In this document: piece by piece, positions 32,402-44,719 of the stretch
Layout: each line of letters begins with the position of its first letter
Position numbering within the stretch: the stretch's first letter is position 1
Translations under genes and position numbers: made by a program
DNA from: Deroplatys truncata
Lineage: Eukaryota; Arthropoda; Insecta; Mantodea; Mantidae
Length of the DNA stretch: 64,000 nucleotides
Assembly (NCBI GenBank): GCA_030765065.1
Contig: CM060979.1
Location: 104,458,350-104,522,349, forward strand
Direction of reading: 5' to 3'
Notes under the pieces: model-generated
Seen by the model: only the letters and a program-made list of their open reading frames with translations
Databases searched by the model: none
Told to the model about the DNA's origin: nothing

Positions 32402-33365
32402 AAAACGGTCGGTGAAATATAATGAAGTTTACATACAGATATACAGGCTATAAGGAATGTTATCGTATCAAGGAGGATATAGACAACAAACAAGTTTCCT
32501 ACTAAAGGCTTAGGTGAAAACAAAGTACTAAACCTCATTTACTGGTAAGTCTTTGAGAGGGAATATTAAAGACAATATCACAAAGGACAAATCATTTTCT
32601 TACAATTTTCCGTAACCCTAGCCCCTATGACGTTTCTGATTTATATTTTTGTGACTTTAAATTCATATCTATTGAAGATTATAATGGTATTGTTATGAAA
32701 ATCGGAGAAGAAAGTGCTTATTCTCTATTGTATTTCGTTTAATATCGTAGTATAAAAACTTATAAAGCACCAAAGACTCCTTCATAAAAGTGATTGAAAC
32801 ACGAAACCTCCTTTTTTCCTAAAATTTTAATAAACCTTTCTATTACATGCACTACAAGCAAACTTCCCTAAAAACAAGCGCCAATACCTTTTCCAATTTG
32901 TATATTTAAAATTATACACTAAACATGAACATGAACCTGAAGAAAATTTTAAATCCAAACATGTAACCAAGTGCCATTTGCTGCAATGCATAAACTCCCG
33001 TTTGTTTGGCGTCAAGCTTCGAATCACTGAATCTAAGGCTATCTCGTGCATTAAATCTCATTGTACGTGACAGTTTAGGTTCCCACATCCAACATTACTC
33101 CTTTTATCATAATAAATGTGCACTCAGTGCATAAAAATATTTTATGAGGAAATTCATTGGCATTGGCATTTTCAACCTCCAACAATTATAATAATGTATA
33201 TAGGCACAGTCAACCTTGCTATTTGGATGCTAAATAGGCAATGTCCATTGGACACGGGAGGACCTTCTGGGTTTCGATTTCATGTTTGGGCGTTTTCTCA
33301 CCAGATCTATTTCATAACAGCTCAGATTACAGATTGACAGTTTTACAAGGCAATCAAGAAGTTAA
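32402..33365. other. Unannotated AT-rich DNA
   Basis: Nothing recognisable beyond the possible tail of Rep860 copy 10 at the left edge. Confidence 0.4.
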
Positions 33366-33367
33366 TA

Positions 33368-33762
33368 GAGTGCCTCTGTGGTTGAGTGGTCAGCGTTCTG
33401 GCTTCTGAATCCAGAGGTTCGGATTCGATTCCTGACTGGGGAGGGGGTAATTTTCTTTAATTAAAATCATTCCCTACCCTCCATAGACTCTGAAAGTATG
33501 TGTCTTTTCTAATGAAAATGAATAAAATAAATGTTAAAATATCTACAGTCAACGAGTTAGTAACACCATCAGTTGTTTTTAAAGTCAAAGTCTCCGATAT
33601 GACATTAGAAGTTAAAGGGGGCTTTACAAATGAAACAATTAAGAAAAGGATTAATGACTGGTTACAGGCGTTTTATAAAGTAACAGGCTGTTAATCTTCA
33701 GAAGACTGCTTCATATCTGGAGTCACCTCATAAGATAAAAATAAATAAATAAATAAATAAAT
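33368..33762 (+). mobile_element. tRNA-derived SINE (Gln-like head) with (AAAT)n tail
   Basis: The head at 33371-33446 has an A-box-like GGTTGAGTGGTCAGCG, an anticodon-arm-like CTGGCTTCTGAATCCAG (CTG would be a Gln anticodon) and B-box-like GGATTCGATTCC. It is followed by the S1 body words AATCATTCCCTACCCTCC and GACTCTGAAAGTATG. A region to 33740 is not matched elsewhere and may be a separate insertion. The end is AAATAAATAAATAAATAAA at 33742-33762. The head lacks a convincing acceptor stem. Confidence 0.7.
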
Positions 33763-33987
33763 TTTCACCCTGTCGCAGAGACTGTAATCATATCTTCAAT
33801 ACCAACACATTTCGAAATTTTAAAGTAACTCGTTAAAAAAGAAAACAACAGATTTTATAACGTTTTTTTAGCAGAGTTGACAAAAGAAAAAACAGAATGA
33901 GACTACAATAAAGCTGAATATAACCATAAACATAATAGTTGATTTATCAAAATTGGAAAAAGGACGATTTTGACAGTGAAGTAGTCA

Positions 33988-34192
33988 ATGATAAAATAAA
34001 TGAGTCGAATGATATTAAAAGGCTCCACTTACATCATGATGATAAAATCTGGACGATCGTTTCGAACTTAAAGGTCTCATCTTCTGCAGGTATTGGGAAG
34101 ATGAGACCTTGAAGTCTCGAAACGATCATCCAGATTTTATCATTGATGTAAGTGAAGGCTTTTAATATCATTCGACTCAATTATTTTATCAT
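33988..34192. mobile_element. Foldback element (near-perfect 96-bp hairpin)
   Basis: Arms 33988-34084 and 34097-34192 are inverted repeats of 96-97 bp with roughly 8-10 differences, separated by a 12-bp loop (TGCAGGTATTGG). Arm words are GAGTCGAATGATATTAAAAG, CACTTACATCA, GATAAAATCTGGA, GATCGTTTCGA and AAGGTCTCATCTTC. No coding content. It resembles a foldback MITE. A transcript would form long double-stranded RNA. Confidence 0.88.
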
Positions 34193-34199
34193 AATAGTT

Positions 34200-36480
34200 C
34201 ATCCCTGAGATAACACACTTCCTTTTCAGCCGTCCGACCGCGCCCACGTCCAAGAGGCGTAGGACTTGTAAGCAACATTTTTACAAGTTATAGCTTTTAG
34301 ATAACAGATTTGTCACAAACAGCAGAGTGGTGCTATACTTGTAAAAAGAATTGGACGTGTAAAATGTAAGTTTTCATTGGCACTCGTCTCTATGAAACGC
34401 TTTTAAGTATAATTTCTGAAATTGTGGACTACCTTGACTGTAACTTGCAACTTGTATGTTTAGGGAATGAAGATATCTTCTCTGAAATGGAGATAATCAG
34501 AAGCAGTGTTCGGTATTTCGCTCTCTGCGATGAAATGTGTTGTTAATTTTTTTTTTTTTTTTTTTTTAGAATCCGGTCTGTATTGTATAAGCAACTTAAG
34601 CTTGACTTAAGCTTGGGACTCCATCTTTTGTTGCACGATAAACGCCATTTTGGATATACAAGTGAAAGTATCACCGGGGAAATATTATAACTACAATGCA
34701 TGAAGTGAAACAGTTTCGCAACGATAACACATTAGCTGAACCTGTGATGGAAAGCACAAGGAGTAGAACTGAAATCTAAAATGAATAATGTCCCTTGCAA
34801 AACAGTTATTAAACCTCTTCATCGACAGTCTTAGGCTTTATATACGAGGTAAACAAAAAGTATGGAATGTTGCTTATAGCTTTATAGTCTGAATAGTTCT
34901 TAAAAGCGTTAAATGCTGCTTTTGTTGTGCTATATCATTTGCTATTTTGTGCATAGTTTGGAAGTTTAAAACCTCATGTATCAAAAGAACATTTTTCTTG
35001 GATGGCAACCTGTTCTTAGTTGTATACTTTGGTAGTATATTCTTAATTCTATATAAGACGTATAATACAATCAGACATAGGAATTCTTAAGCCGCTGGTT
35101 TCATCAATACGAAGAACGTACACAACAGCGATGAAGAGTCATTGACGGCAGGTAAAACATGGCCTCGTGAGTGCTCCGAATACACCAACAGACTGTACTA
35201 GGGATGGGGGTGGTTTGTTATCTACTACATCACAGCGTAAAGTCTAGTAACAACTTAACCTAACTTTCTTACTGGCTTAATGCTTGGAAATTCATATGCC
35301 TGATTATAATATAAGACAACAAATTAAATTTTCAGCCTTACTGATTGTACTTACCTTCGTAATGAATATTTGAAGTTAATATCATTTACTAACAGTGTAA
35401 TGTAATTTATTACATCTGATTAACAGTGGATAAAATTAGAATTAAAGTAAAATAAAACACAATGCTAATGAATACATTAATCGATCAAGCACAAAATGGA
35501 GGTTATCAGGGATTCAGAAGCAAATACCGGTTGCCACTTGGGAGGTATGTATTTTTCGATACCGTGGAATACAAACTCCAAATTATGTATAAATTAAGAT
35601 ATATGTATTCAACAAATCAATCTTTAACAGTTTAAGAAAATTAAAAACACAAAGCTATAATCAATGTTCCATATTCCGTGTTCACGCCGTATAACGCTGA
35701 TTCTGTAGAAAATCATTTTTGTGACATTTAGAAATATCATAAACAAGCAACTAAAATAATTAACTTGTTAAATAAATTAATGTTGTTGAATCATGTTTTA
35801 TTTATGCAGTATTGTGCGATTTATATTTCGAAATATATAAAAATGTAGTATTTTATGGTTTTAAGCATGCAGTTTGAAAGGATGTTGGTCTGTGTACCTC
35901 GTTATCTTTTTAGCAATAAAAGGTAGGGTTGGTGGAGGGGAAACAGGAACTGTGCATCACAACAGCAAGTCGGGAAAGCTAACTACACACAGGTATGGTA
36001 CCTTGTAGGCATGCCCCCCTCAAACCTTCAGTGGGACTCCGACTCAGCCTGCCAGTGCCTATAAGAGATACATAGACTAGTTATTAAAACAGGCTTGAAG
36101 CTTACGCCGCTAAAACTAGCTCTACGACCGATGTAAACAGTGAAACATGCTTTAATACACTACCAAACATCCCTGCTACTCTACTTGTATGCGCCCTTTG
36201 CACTACTGCGACACCTTTTCTTTCTTTCTTTCTTTGTGTTAAATGCATTAAATCGTAAACTTCCATGAATAGTATATAAGAAGGAAACGTAATAGCAAGT
36301 TTTGTAGGTATCTCAAATTATTCTTCCGTTTTCAACAATTTCTTCACAGCTGCATAGTTTAAACCCCTGAGTGTGACATAGATTATGGCTTTGGAAATAT
36401 ATCTATTACTTAAGAACAGAATTCAATACTAAGCATATGTTTTACATGCAGGTCTTCTCTATAAATAGATGACTGACTGA
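34200..36480. other. Unannotated DNA
   Basis: No gene seen. There is a poly(T) tract at 34547-34568 and a CTTT run at 36219-36235. Near 35150-35190 a reading such as TAGKTWPRECSEYTNRLY hints at coding sequence, but nothing around it supports a family. Confidence 0.35.
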
Positions 36481-36589
36481 GTTTTTTCGTGGTATCATTA
36501 GGTCGATAGGCGCATACTGAGAGGGTTCCTCTTCTACCATGAATTTCCTGTCCCCACAATTTCCTTCCGTATGTTCATTTTCATATGTT

Positions 36590-36930
36590 TCAGCGGTTGT
36601 AGAACCAGGCGATGGCAACTGGTGCGTTGTGGCGGGAAGGGTGCTTGGCTAGCCGGCTGGGCCTCTTCCTAGAGTGGCTTATTTCATTCCGAGATCCCCG
36701 GGTTGACCGGCGTTAGGATTGTGTTACTCTTTAATCGTTAGGAACTCCCTCCTTACTGGCGCGCATAGTCGTCTGGTTCTGGTCGCTCTTCGAATCTGCC
36801 GTTCATCTTCTTCTCCCAGGGGCCACGCTGGAAGCACAAAGGGCACATTATGGCCTTTGTGTGGTGCTGTGCTCCAATAGCTGCAAGCCCCTCCGGTAGA
36901 CTGGTCGTAGTCCTAACTCCAATAATAATT
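36590..36930. repeat. GC-rich block, possibly an old SINE or repeat
   Basis: A GC-rich island in AT-rich surroundings with words such as GCTAGCCGGCTGGGCCTC and GATCCCCGGGTTGACCGG. The last could be a decayed B box. No partner copy in this window. Confidence 0.3.
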
Positions 36931-38066
36931 CTGACTGCCCACGGTCATCTTGATTTTCTAAGTTGTTTAGTTTCTTTTTTTTAACGGTTTGGTAACGTTG
37001 GCTACTCTGATATAACCATGAGAGCAATTAAAACATCATGGACAACAAAATGTTTATTCCGTACTAAAATGTTGTACGGATCTTGCTATTTGCGTACTAA
37101 TTTCTGTGTTCTCATATTTCAAGAATGACTATCCTAATCTTATGGAGCTTTTAGCGTTGTAGACTACACATATGGTATAGAAGAGGTTATTTATTATACA
37201 GCTGCTGCAAAATGCCTAAAAGAAAAGGTAAGTTGCAGCTTACTCAACGCACAACGACAGCATGGATGATTGAATTACGTATAATCCAGCTCTAGAAATG
37301 GCCTGAGTCTGTATGTGGTTCAAAGGATGTGATTCCTTATAATACTGATGCAACGCAAACCAGTATTCAGCCGAGGGTGGTGCAAGCACGTTCACGCAAG
37401 GCTTTAATGATTATAAACGCCTACAGACCCACCGTCCTAACTCGTATGTAGATTAAGTTAGTGACAAAAGAAAAAGAAACTTAAACTGGTAAAGCATGGC
37501 TCAAATATGTCTGGATAAACTCAAAAGGGAAGGATTTCAGCTCCAATGGGAAATTTGGGCCAGAACGTGTACCTACAGAGCTTACCTTAGAATGCTAATA
37601 AAGACTAGAGTCATTTAATTGTTTAACAAATGGTTTGATAGATGCAGGCTAACTTGCGTTTTAATGGAGAGTTATACGAGCCTACAGGGAAAAGGAAACA
37701 CCAGAACACAACATTTTTATGGGCGAGATATTAATTACGACCCAATTATCCGCTTGAAAAAGTATTTACTGTATACTATATGACTGCCCAAAAATATTGG
37801 AGCAAAGGGCGGTACTCAGGAAGAGAAAATTGATTTATGTCAATAGAATGCATTTTTATGCCAATCAGTTGCACTGTACATATTGGATTAGTGGCTTAAG
37901 TTTTCGTAAATAATCCGCAACCTCCTTTGCATAGAGCCATAGAGCATAATGTATTTGTGATTAAGTTATAAACTGACAGGTGTAATTAAGAGTATGAACA
38001 CTTTCATACCTATTTCCAGGTAGTTAGAAGTTTACACAGTATGCTTCCTATTATATACGAGTATGT
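36931..38066. other. Unannotated DNA
   Basis: A 27-codon frame beginning MPKRKGKLQLTQRT at 37212 and later open pieces to about 37590 (KEKE, KAWLKYVWINSKG) could be debris of a coding element, but no family is recognisable. Confidence 0.3.
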
Positions 38067-38071
38067 TGAAA

Positions 38072-38907
38072 AACATTTCTGATATGTTACACTCACACAA
38101 CTTTCTCTACTCTTATGCAAACTATTATTACAAACGCTTATTTTCCATTTACTTCATGTTAATCGAGATGTAAATCTTATTGCTAATTTTCTTGTAGGTA
38201 CAAGGGGAATATGGTAGGCTTTAAGATATAGTCAAATCTTTTAAGAGCTGGTGCTATGGAGTAGTCCATTCTCTTTGCATGTTCAGGACATAAAGAAACG
38301 AATAGCGAATTCTCATTTGAGAAAAAGTATAAGCATTGGAAAATTCAAACAAATAACAAGGAATATCTTGGAAACGGTTCACTCGACAAAAAACGTATAT
38401 GACATAAATTGTGTGTTTTAACGAGGTCTACATATTTTGTGTAGAAAAATGTTGTCTGTCTTCTAAGGTTTACCAGTTATGGAAAATCCATTCAGAAATA
38501 AAAGGAATTTTTGGGGAATTCCCAGAAAATTCAAGATATAAATTTTATTTGTCATTAAAATATCTTAAATACATGATATGTTAATCCAAATCGTTAGAGC
38601 AATTTTTGAGAAAATCAAAATTTTCGAAAAATGTTCCTTGTAAAGGGTAGTCTTGGGTATGGGGACTTTCTTGGAAATGTTCATGTCACATCTTTGAGAG
38701 ATACTGAACCAAAATACCCAGATTGGTATTTATCCGACTTTTCGATTTTGAGTTATGCTATTCACAGACACACACAAAACTTTTTTTCTAAAAATCCTTT
38801 TTTTTTGGATTCCGGAAGCCTCAAAACATGTATTTTCGGTGAAATCTCGGTATCGAATTTTTGGGTGGAATGCAGTACTTCCCCTACTTACTATACGTAG
38901 TATAAAG
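38072..38907 (+). repeat. Rep860 copy 13 (forward, full length)
   Basis: Starts AACATTTCTGATATGTTAC and ends ACGTAGTATAAAG, 836 bp, flanked by TGAAA on both sides (38067-38071 and 38908-38912). The microsatellite is reduced to ACACACACAAAAC. Confidence 0.85.
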
Positions 38908-39087
38908 TGAAACGACACTGAAACTTCGATCATATGCTGTCCAAGTTTGCATGGCAACGAAGCATTTATTTATTGCGCGTAATGTTTTGACACATAGTGA
39001 ATTCAGTTTTCTGTAGGTTTCTGCAATTATGGTTCTCACGCTGAAGAGAAGTTGTTTTTTGAAACATTATTTCCGGTCAAACAGAGT

Positions 39088-39805
39088 TGAGGCAGTATTT
39101 TTAACACTTAAATGATTTTAGTCAAATTATATATGTAAATTCAATAACAGCCCGCCTTGAAGCAATATGTGTATGTAATAATTTGTAAAATGTATGTAAC
39201 AGTCATTGCATATGCTTATATTATTGTACACATGTTCAATAATGTTATATGAATGTATTACGCAATTTAATAATGTAGGAGCTGTGAGAATAATAAGTTA
39301 AAAGTTGCTAACAATGAGGTAACCTTGAGGCAATAATGAGTTTGAGAGTTTAAATGTTACTTGTGATTCTTGTAAGCAATAATGTAATTTAGTGACAGTT
39401 TAAAAACAGCCAATCAACAACAAGAAAAAGCTTCAGTTAAATGCAGGTATTCTATTGGAGTAGGATTAGCCAATCAGAGACTTGAAATACAGAAATTTAC
39501 AAGTTTAGACGGTTGAAATCTAGTCAGTTGCCTGCAGAGTGTGCTCATAACTGGATGCGTTGCTTGTGCTTCCTTGAGAGATTTAATACGTATTTGTGTC
39601 AGACGAAAATAGTATACGTGTTAAAAATGCAAGTATTAAATAAAAGAATCTCACATCTCTCGATATCAGTGAAGTGGTATTTAATTTGTGTCAAGGATTA
39701 ATAAAAAGAAGTGAAGTAAAATTATAATCCGTGTAAGCCTACATTCTTAGTCGTATCACAACCCTGCCTAAGAGAAACGTGTCTCTAAAAAATACTACGC
39801 AGCCG
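39088..39805 (+). mobile_element. LTR, family B
   Basis: Starts TGAGGCAGTATTTTTAACAC. It has TTCTATTGGAGTAGG and TTAGCCAATCAGAG (39451-39478), polyadenylation-type AATAAA at about 39710-39715, CCCTGCCTAAGAGAAACG near 39763-39780 and GCAGCCGAGGCAAACATA. Same order and content as families A and C. No coding region follows. It leads into a leader with repeated PBS-like motifs and is then cut by a mariner-type remnant. Confidence 0.78.
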
Positions 39806-39867
39806 AGGCAAACATAATTATTTAATACTTAAAGAAACAGTTTAATTACAAAGTTAATATTTTTTAA

Positions 39868-40115
39868 ACTTGGGGCGAACGCTACCGGAAACTGTTTACT
39901 ATACGTGCGGTTGCAACTACTACAAGTTTGGCTCCCCAACAGTTGAAATAAAATACAACACCTTCAATACAAACTACTTCGAATTGACGCCCAAAGCGTG
40001 GTGCTAATAAATAACATAACAAAATACCTTCTTCAAATGGCGCCCATACGTGGTGCAAACAACGTAAAGGCAATAATAAAATATTTCTTCAGAATAGGAC
40101 ATCAGTATGGGGCGA
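39868..40115 (+). promoter_or_regulatory. LTR family B leader: four to five PBS-like repeats
   Basis: CTTGGGGCGAACGCTACCGG (39870), CAAGTTTGGCTCCCCAACAG (39923), CGAATTGACGCCCAAAGCGT (39979), TCAAATGGCGCCCATACGTG (40034) and AGAATAGGACATCAGTATGG (40090). Spacing is close to 55 bp. Each ends in GTGGTGC or TGGGGC where intact. The fourth is closest to a tRNA-Lys-type primer binding site. Confidence 0.65.
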
Positions 40116-40163
40116 GGTTGCTTGACGCTAAAGAATAGCACGAGCGGAGATTTCATAAGGAAG

Positions 40164-40640
40164 CACCAAATAACAAAACAAGATTAGCTGTCGTTGGCAA
40201 GTTCCGTCGTACGAGATCAGTCCTATGTCAACGAAAGGGGACAACAGGTCGCCCAAGAACCGTCACTACAAGCGAGAATAAGAGGCTACTTCTGCAACAG
40301 GTGTTAAAGATCGCTATAGCGTGGTCTACGACGAACTTGGTTTTAGCGATAAATCGTAAGGCGGACAGTTAAAGAACTGGCTGGATTTGCCTACCAGATT
40401 CAAGTTGCTTAGCGTCTAACAGGAAGGGATGAGCGAGTCTGATTGCAGTATTTTAACCGGGTTTTGTCTATGACGTATGAGGATCCAGATTTCTTCTGCA
40501 ACATGTGGTTTTCAGATGAAAGGTATACCCACTTTGATGGCAACATCAACAGACAACCAACTCCTATTAGGGGTTTCAACGACCTGATGCCAGTGCACAA
40601 TGCGCGGATTACCTCGTTGTTTGTCCTTAGTAACCTTTAT
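40164..40640 (+). pseudogene. Mariner/Tc1-superfamily transposase remnant (N-terminus to D1)
   Basis: Shifting frames read KFRRTRSVLCQRKGT, GRPRTVTTSENKRLLLQQVL, RTVKELAGFAYQIQVA, then an open frame from 40443 with TYEDPDFFCNMWFSDERYTH and FDGNINRQ. FSDE carries the first catalytic aspartate of the family, and the GRPRTV hinge precedes it. D2 and D3 are not found. It is the same superfamily as the element at 54474-55677 but a different, more decayed copy, directly downstream of LTR B. Confidence 0.75.
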
Positions 40641-40644
40641 TCAT

Positions 40645-42200
40645 CAATATGTTCAATAATCTTCAGAAACGCTATGGATAGGGCGGATTAGAGTGACCTA
40701 GTCCGTGATTTCAAGTTACTGGTGCAGAGAGCCTGATGTCTGAGCACGTGTTCCCTGGGCACAGACGGTGGGTAAAGAAATATACCGTAGTAGGTAGAAT
40801 ATTCCACTTCGCAAACAGAGTAAGAAATATATGAGACAGTGATATACGTGTATTATCGTAAGTGATGTCGAAAGGAGTTTCTCGCGATTGTTTAAGCGAT
40901 AGACGAAGGGTGTTCACTTTCGACAATCTCCGCGTGTATTGTCCACTGCAATTCAGAGACCATGTACTAATCACTTTACATATATGTAAAATGTAGTGTT
41001 CTACAACCGGTCGTTATGTACAGCATAGTATACGTCTTATTTTGATACAATCTACACGAGCACTGCAGGCACGCGCCCGCAGTTTACATCTGGACTTACC
41101 CTCTCTCCTTCAACGTGAATAGACTATATATGAGGTAAGTTATCCTATAAAACCGATCACTCTGATCCACCCCTTAGTTATAAACAATGTGTAGCTCGTG
41201 ACGGTACACGTTTTGAACACATTCTGTTCCAACGACATTAATTAGTATTTCAATGGTTTTGTTTTCCCCACATACTGCACTTAATCTACCAATATGCTCG
41301 TAAATGCTTGTGAAACATTCAAGAAGTAACCTCGAACCCTTGCGACAATCCAAAGTACAACTTGCTTTTCCTGTATTTGTGTTTGGAAAGGCGCTTTTAA
41401 TATTTGTTGTAACTGGCACCGATATTTCAATATTCAGCTGTTAATTCAAAGCATTATTCATCTTGAACGTACACAGGTGGATTGCTAAATAAATGTGGTT
41501 CATGGTGATCCCCTCTGTCATCCCATCAAATTTCTGACATAGTCACAGATGCAGATTGTGTAGTAAAAGCTTTGTAGTCATATGGGTACAAAGCTCCAGC
41601 ACACATGAATTTAAAGGGTGTAATCTAAATAACAAGCTTGTTATAACGTTTCTTTGTCCTATGTGTCCATTACTATATTCCGGTATGCATGTACTGTTTG
41701 TGTCACCCTGCATTCACAGAAAGCCAATCAGTGATGCCGAGATTCAGCAAAGCTAGAAGTTTTATCAGCAAATGTAAACGAGACAAGTCATTCAAATGTG
41801 CGTCTAAAACAGCACTGAAAGCATTCCGCCTTAAGCGAAAAGGAGGGCGTGTCCAGGTCAGCTTCATGCAGTCGCTGGTTGCACGAAGTAGGGGTATACT
41901 TTGATCCGCAAACTGCACACCGATTTTCTGTAAGTAAACTGCGCAAATCTCAATTCAGAAGGTATTCGAAAAATGAGAAATGTATTTTAATTTATATTCT
42001 CCAAAACCACTTACATTATTCAGACCACACTGTGATTGTGAATAAAGCAAAGTAGCTTCATTTCAACCTATGCAAAAACCGTTCAAGTGCAGGTTGCTTA
42101 GTGTCTAATCACAGAAACAAACTTGGCTGTTCATGCTGTCACTAAAGTACGATGCATACTGTAAAAAGAATTTAATCAGCTTAATATAATTAAAATTTTT
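40645..42200. other. Unannotated DNA
   Basis: Several open frames of 63-87 codons on both strands overlap each other and lack motifs. Nothing recognisable. Confidence 0.4.
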
Positions 42201-42490
42201 GTATCTGGTGATTAGCAGCTTCCAATTTGAGAGGTCTCTGGTTTGATTTCCGACCGGAGGATAAGGGTTTTTCTTTAGCCAGGATCATTCCCCATTCTCA
42301 CTAGAGTCTGGAAATATATGTAAGAGTAAATGTGTGTCTGTGAATTTAATTTTTATAAAGAAAACCCAACGTAAACAAACTCAAAGATTAACACAATAGT
42401 AAACGAGTGAACACAATTATCACTGAGCAGTTGTCTCAAAGGTAAAGCCGCCTATATGCTCTTGGATGTTAAAGCCGGCATATAAATGAA
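42200..42490 (+). mobile_element. tRNA-derived SINE, body type S1 (plus strand)
   Basis: A decayed head (CTGGTGATTAGCAGCTTCC, B-box-like GGTTTGATTTCC) is followed by AAGGGTTTTTCTTTAGCC, GGATCATTCCCCATTCTC, AGAGTCTGGAAATATATG and the 3' end AAAGCCGGCATATAAATG near 42471-42488. Body order matches the minus-strand copies at 19419 and 29349. Confidence 0.75.
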
Positions 42491-43620
42491 GAAAAAAAAG
42501 TTTATGTACACTTAGTAGTATCTGCGTTTACTTTTCGTTTATTTCCATTAGGGCTCTGCAATAGCGGTTTAACAAAGGTATACAATTAGGCGTCTGGTGT
42601 AAAAATTAGAATTAAATGGAATAATACCATATGTTATGAGGGAAGTAGTACATGCAGTTACGGTTGTCCCTACAACAGGAGGAAAAATGTTTTCTCCGAT
42701 CTGTACATTTCCGTTAAACAAATGTATTAAACAAGTCTAAACAAGGTATGTCTCAAGGACAATAATAGCTGTGAATTCCATAGAAAAAGCTACATTTCTC
42801 TGATTTAACAGAAGTTTTTCAGGAATACGATAGAAATAAATTAGTTAAGGGATGTAGTTATAAGATTTCGAAATTTAGATACATTACCGCATAGCAAAGC
42901 AGCAATAACTGCTTACATATCTGCAATTACTCTGAGAGTTGATGTGGAGGAAAGGACTTTGATAAAATTAATGTTAAAAAGTGTTAAAAACAAAAATATT
43001 TCTAATATTTGTACCGCAACTTTAACCACATTCTTTTCAATTTTCCCCCTGAGTTGTTATTACTGCATCACCAGAAATCCAAATAGGTAAGTGGGCTTAA
43101 ACATTTATACACTTTTAAATTTTACTTGCCTTCATTTAAAGGAGTTCATATCTCTAGTTTTCAAAATACAAAGTTATCAAGTTTCCAACCAATCAACCTG
43201 AAGCTTTTACCACGTTTAGCTAATAAGCCAATTAACAAAAATTATGTGTGCACATACTAGTTAATTGATATATTTAAACTACAGTTATCAAAATATTTTG
43301 TACATTATAGTTAAAACATATCCCAATTTATGGTGACGTATTTTGTTTAATCTTACATTTTCTACTAAATATGTTAACTTATACAACATTGGTTCTACTT
43401 TGAACGTAGAGGTGAATCGAAAGCTGAAAAATAATTAAATTCTTTTCTACCAAAGATTTCAACGTATAGGATTTTGAAATTTAATTGTGTTTGCTCGTAC
43501 TTATTCTTCCTTCCCTATTTACCTTCTTCGTATGTAGGACTTACACCCCCAGGACTTACAAGCGTATGTCTGGAGTCAGAAGCCTGTCGAGGAGCAGAGA
43601 ATATCTAGGATGGGCGATCA
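42491..43620. other. Unannotated AT-rich DNA
   Basis: Nothing recognisable. Confidence 0.4.
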
Positions 43621-43624
43621 GTTT

Positions 43625-43850
43625 GGTGCCTAGTATGAGAGCGAGGAGGTAGATGATATGAAATGAAGGTGAAATGGATGAAATGCAAGGTGATGATGGA
43701 TCAGTTGGTGGAATAAATGGAGGGGGGACCGGAGAAAACCCGCCCAGACGCCGCTTTGTTCACCACAAATCCCACATGAGGGTCTCTGGGATCGCACCCG
43801 GACCGTATTGGTAAGAGGCGAGCGGTCTAACCACTCGACCATGGCGCCGC
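43625..43850 (-). mobile_element. tRNA-derived SINE (GGCGCCATGGTCGAGTGG head)
   Basis: On the minus strand the head at 43780-43850 reads GGCGCCATGGTCGAGTGGTT (A-box region) and GGGTGCGATCCCAGAGACC (B-box region). It is followed by GC-rich sequence and then a GATGA/GAAATG-rich 3' part to about 43650. The head truncates Rep860 copy 14 at 43851. A 70-codon open frame through it is an artefact. Confidence 0.72.
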
Positions 43851-44098
43851 CAAACTATTCTTACAAAAACTTATTTTTCGATCTATTTCATGGTAATCGA
43901 GATAAATCTTTACAGAAACAGTTTCATTATAGATTTCGTTATAAGTACAAAGGAGATAAAGGAAACCTAATTGTCAGTCAAAGCGAGTCACTATACGACG
44001 GCCTTGAAATTCCATACTCTTCCGATAAAATCTCGAGAAACAACTCAATAGTACAGTATCTTAAGGTAATGACAAAGTATTGAAAAATTCAAACCAAA

Positions 44099-44099
44099 A

Positions 44100-44132
<33 letters not shown>
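44099..44132. repeat. (AAT)n microsatellite
   Basis: About 11 AAT units inside Rep860 copy 14. Confidence 0.95.
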
Positions 44133-44133
<1 letters not shown>

Positions 44134-44158
44134 GGACGTCCCGGAAACGATTGATGCA

Positions 44159-44190
<32 letters not shown>
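44159..44190. repeat. (AT)n microsatellite
   Basis: About 15 AT units with one G interruption, inside Rep860 copy 14. Confidence 0.95.
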
Positions 44191-44719
44191 TGCAACAAAT
44201 ATATATATTTGAAATAAACTGTGTGTTTTAAGGACATCTGCATTTTTGTGTAGCAATTTTTGTCTATCTTTTATAATTTACACGTTATGAAAAATTAAAG
44301 GAAACACCTTCCTCAAAATTCAGCATTTACATTTTATTTGCCAAGTAAATGTCTTAAATGTTTAATCAGAATCGTTAGAGCGACTTTTGAGAAAATAAAT
44401 TTATCGAAAATTTCCCACTTAAAGGGTAGCTTGGGGTGAGAGGATTTTCTTTAAAATATTCATCTCGCATCTTAGAAAGATACTGAACTTAAATACCAAG
44501 TTTGATATTTATCGGATATTTCATTTTTGAGTTAAGCCGTTCACACACGTGCGCGCGTGCAAAACACACACACTCACACACACACATACACACAAGGGTG
44601 CTTTTCTAACAAAAATTCTTATTGAGGAAGCTTCAAAGCATATATCTTCGGTGAAACCGAATTTGTGTGTGGAATGCAAGATTTCCTTTACCTACAGGGT
44701 ACGTGTAGAGAAAGTAAAA

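Larger units (their letters stand above)
43851..44715 (+). repeat. Rep860 copy 14 (forward, 5'-truncated) with extra microsatellites
   Basis: Starts in the middle of the family's start region (CAAACTATTCTTACAAA) and ends GTGTAGAGAAAGT at about 44715. Unusually it carries (AAT)n at 44099-44132 and (AT)n at 44159-44190 in the middle, besides the degenerate CA run at 44565-44595. Confidence 0.8.

Noticed and set aside
35080..35225. Possible transposase N-terminus
   Set aside because: A few suggestive residues (TAGKTWPRECSEYTNRLY) but no flanking domain, ends or second motif.
37212..37600. Possible gene starting MPKRKGKLQLTQRT
   Set aside because: Stops after 27 codons. Later open pieces are in varying frames with no family resemblance.
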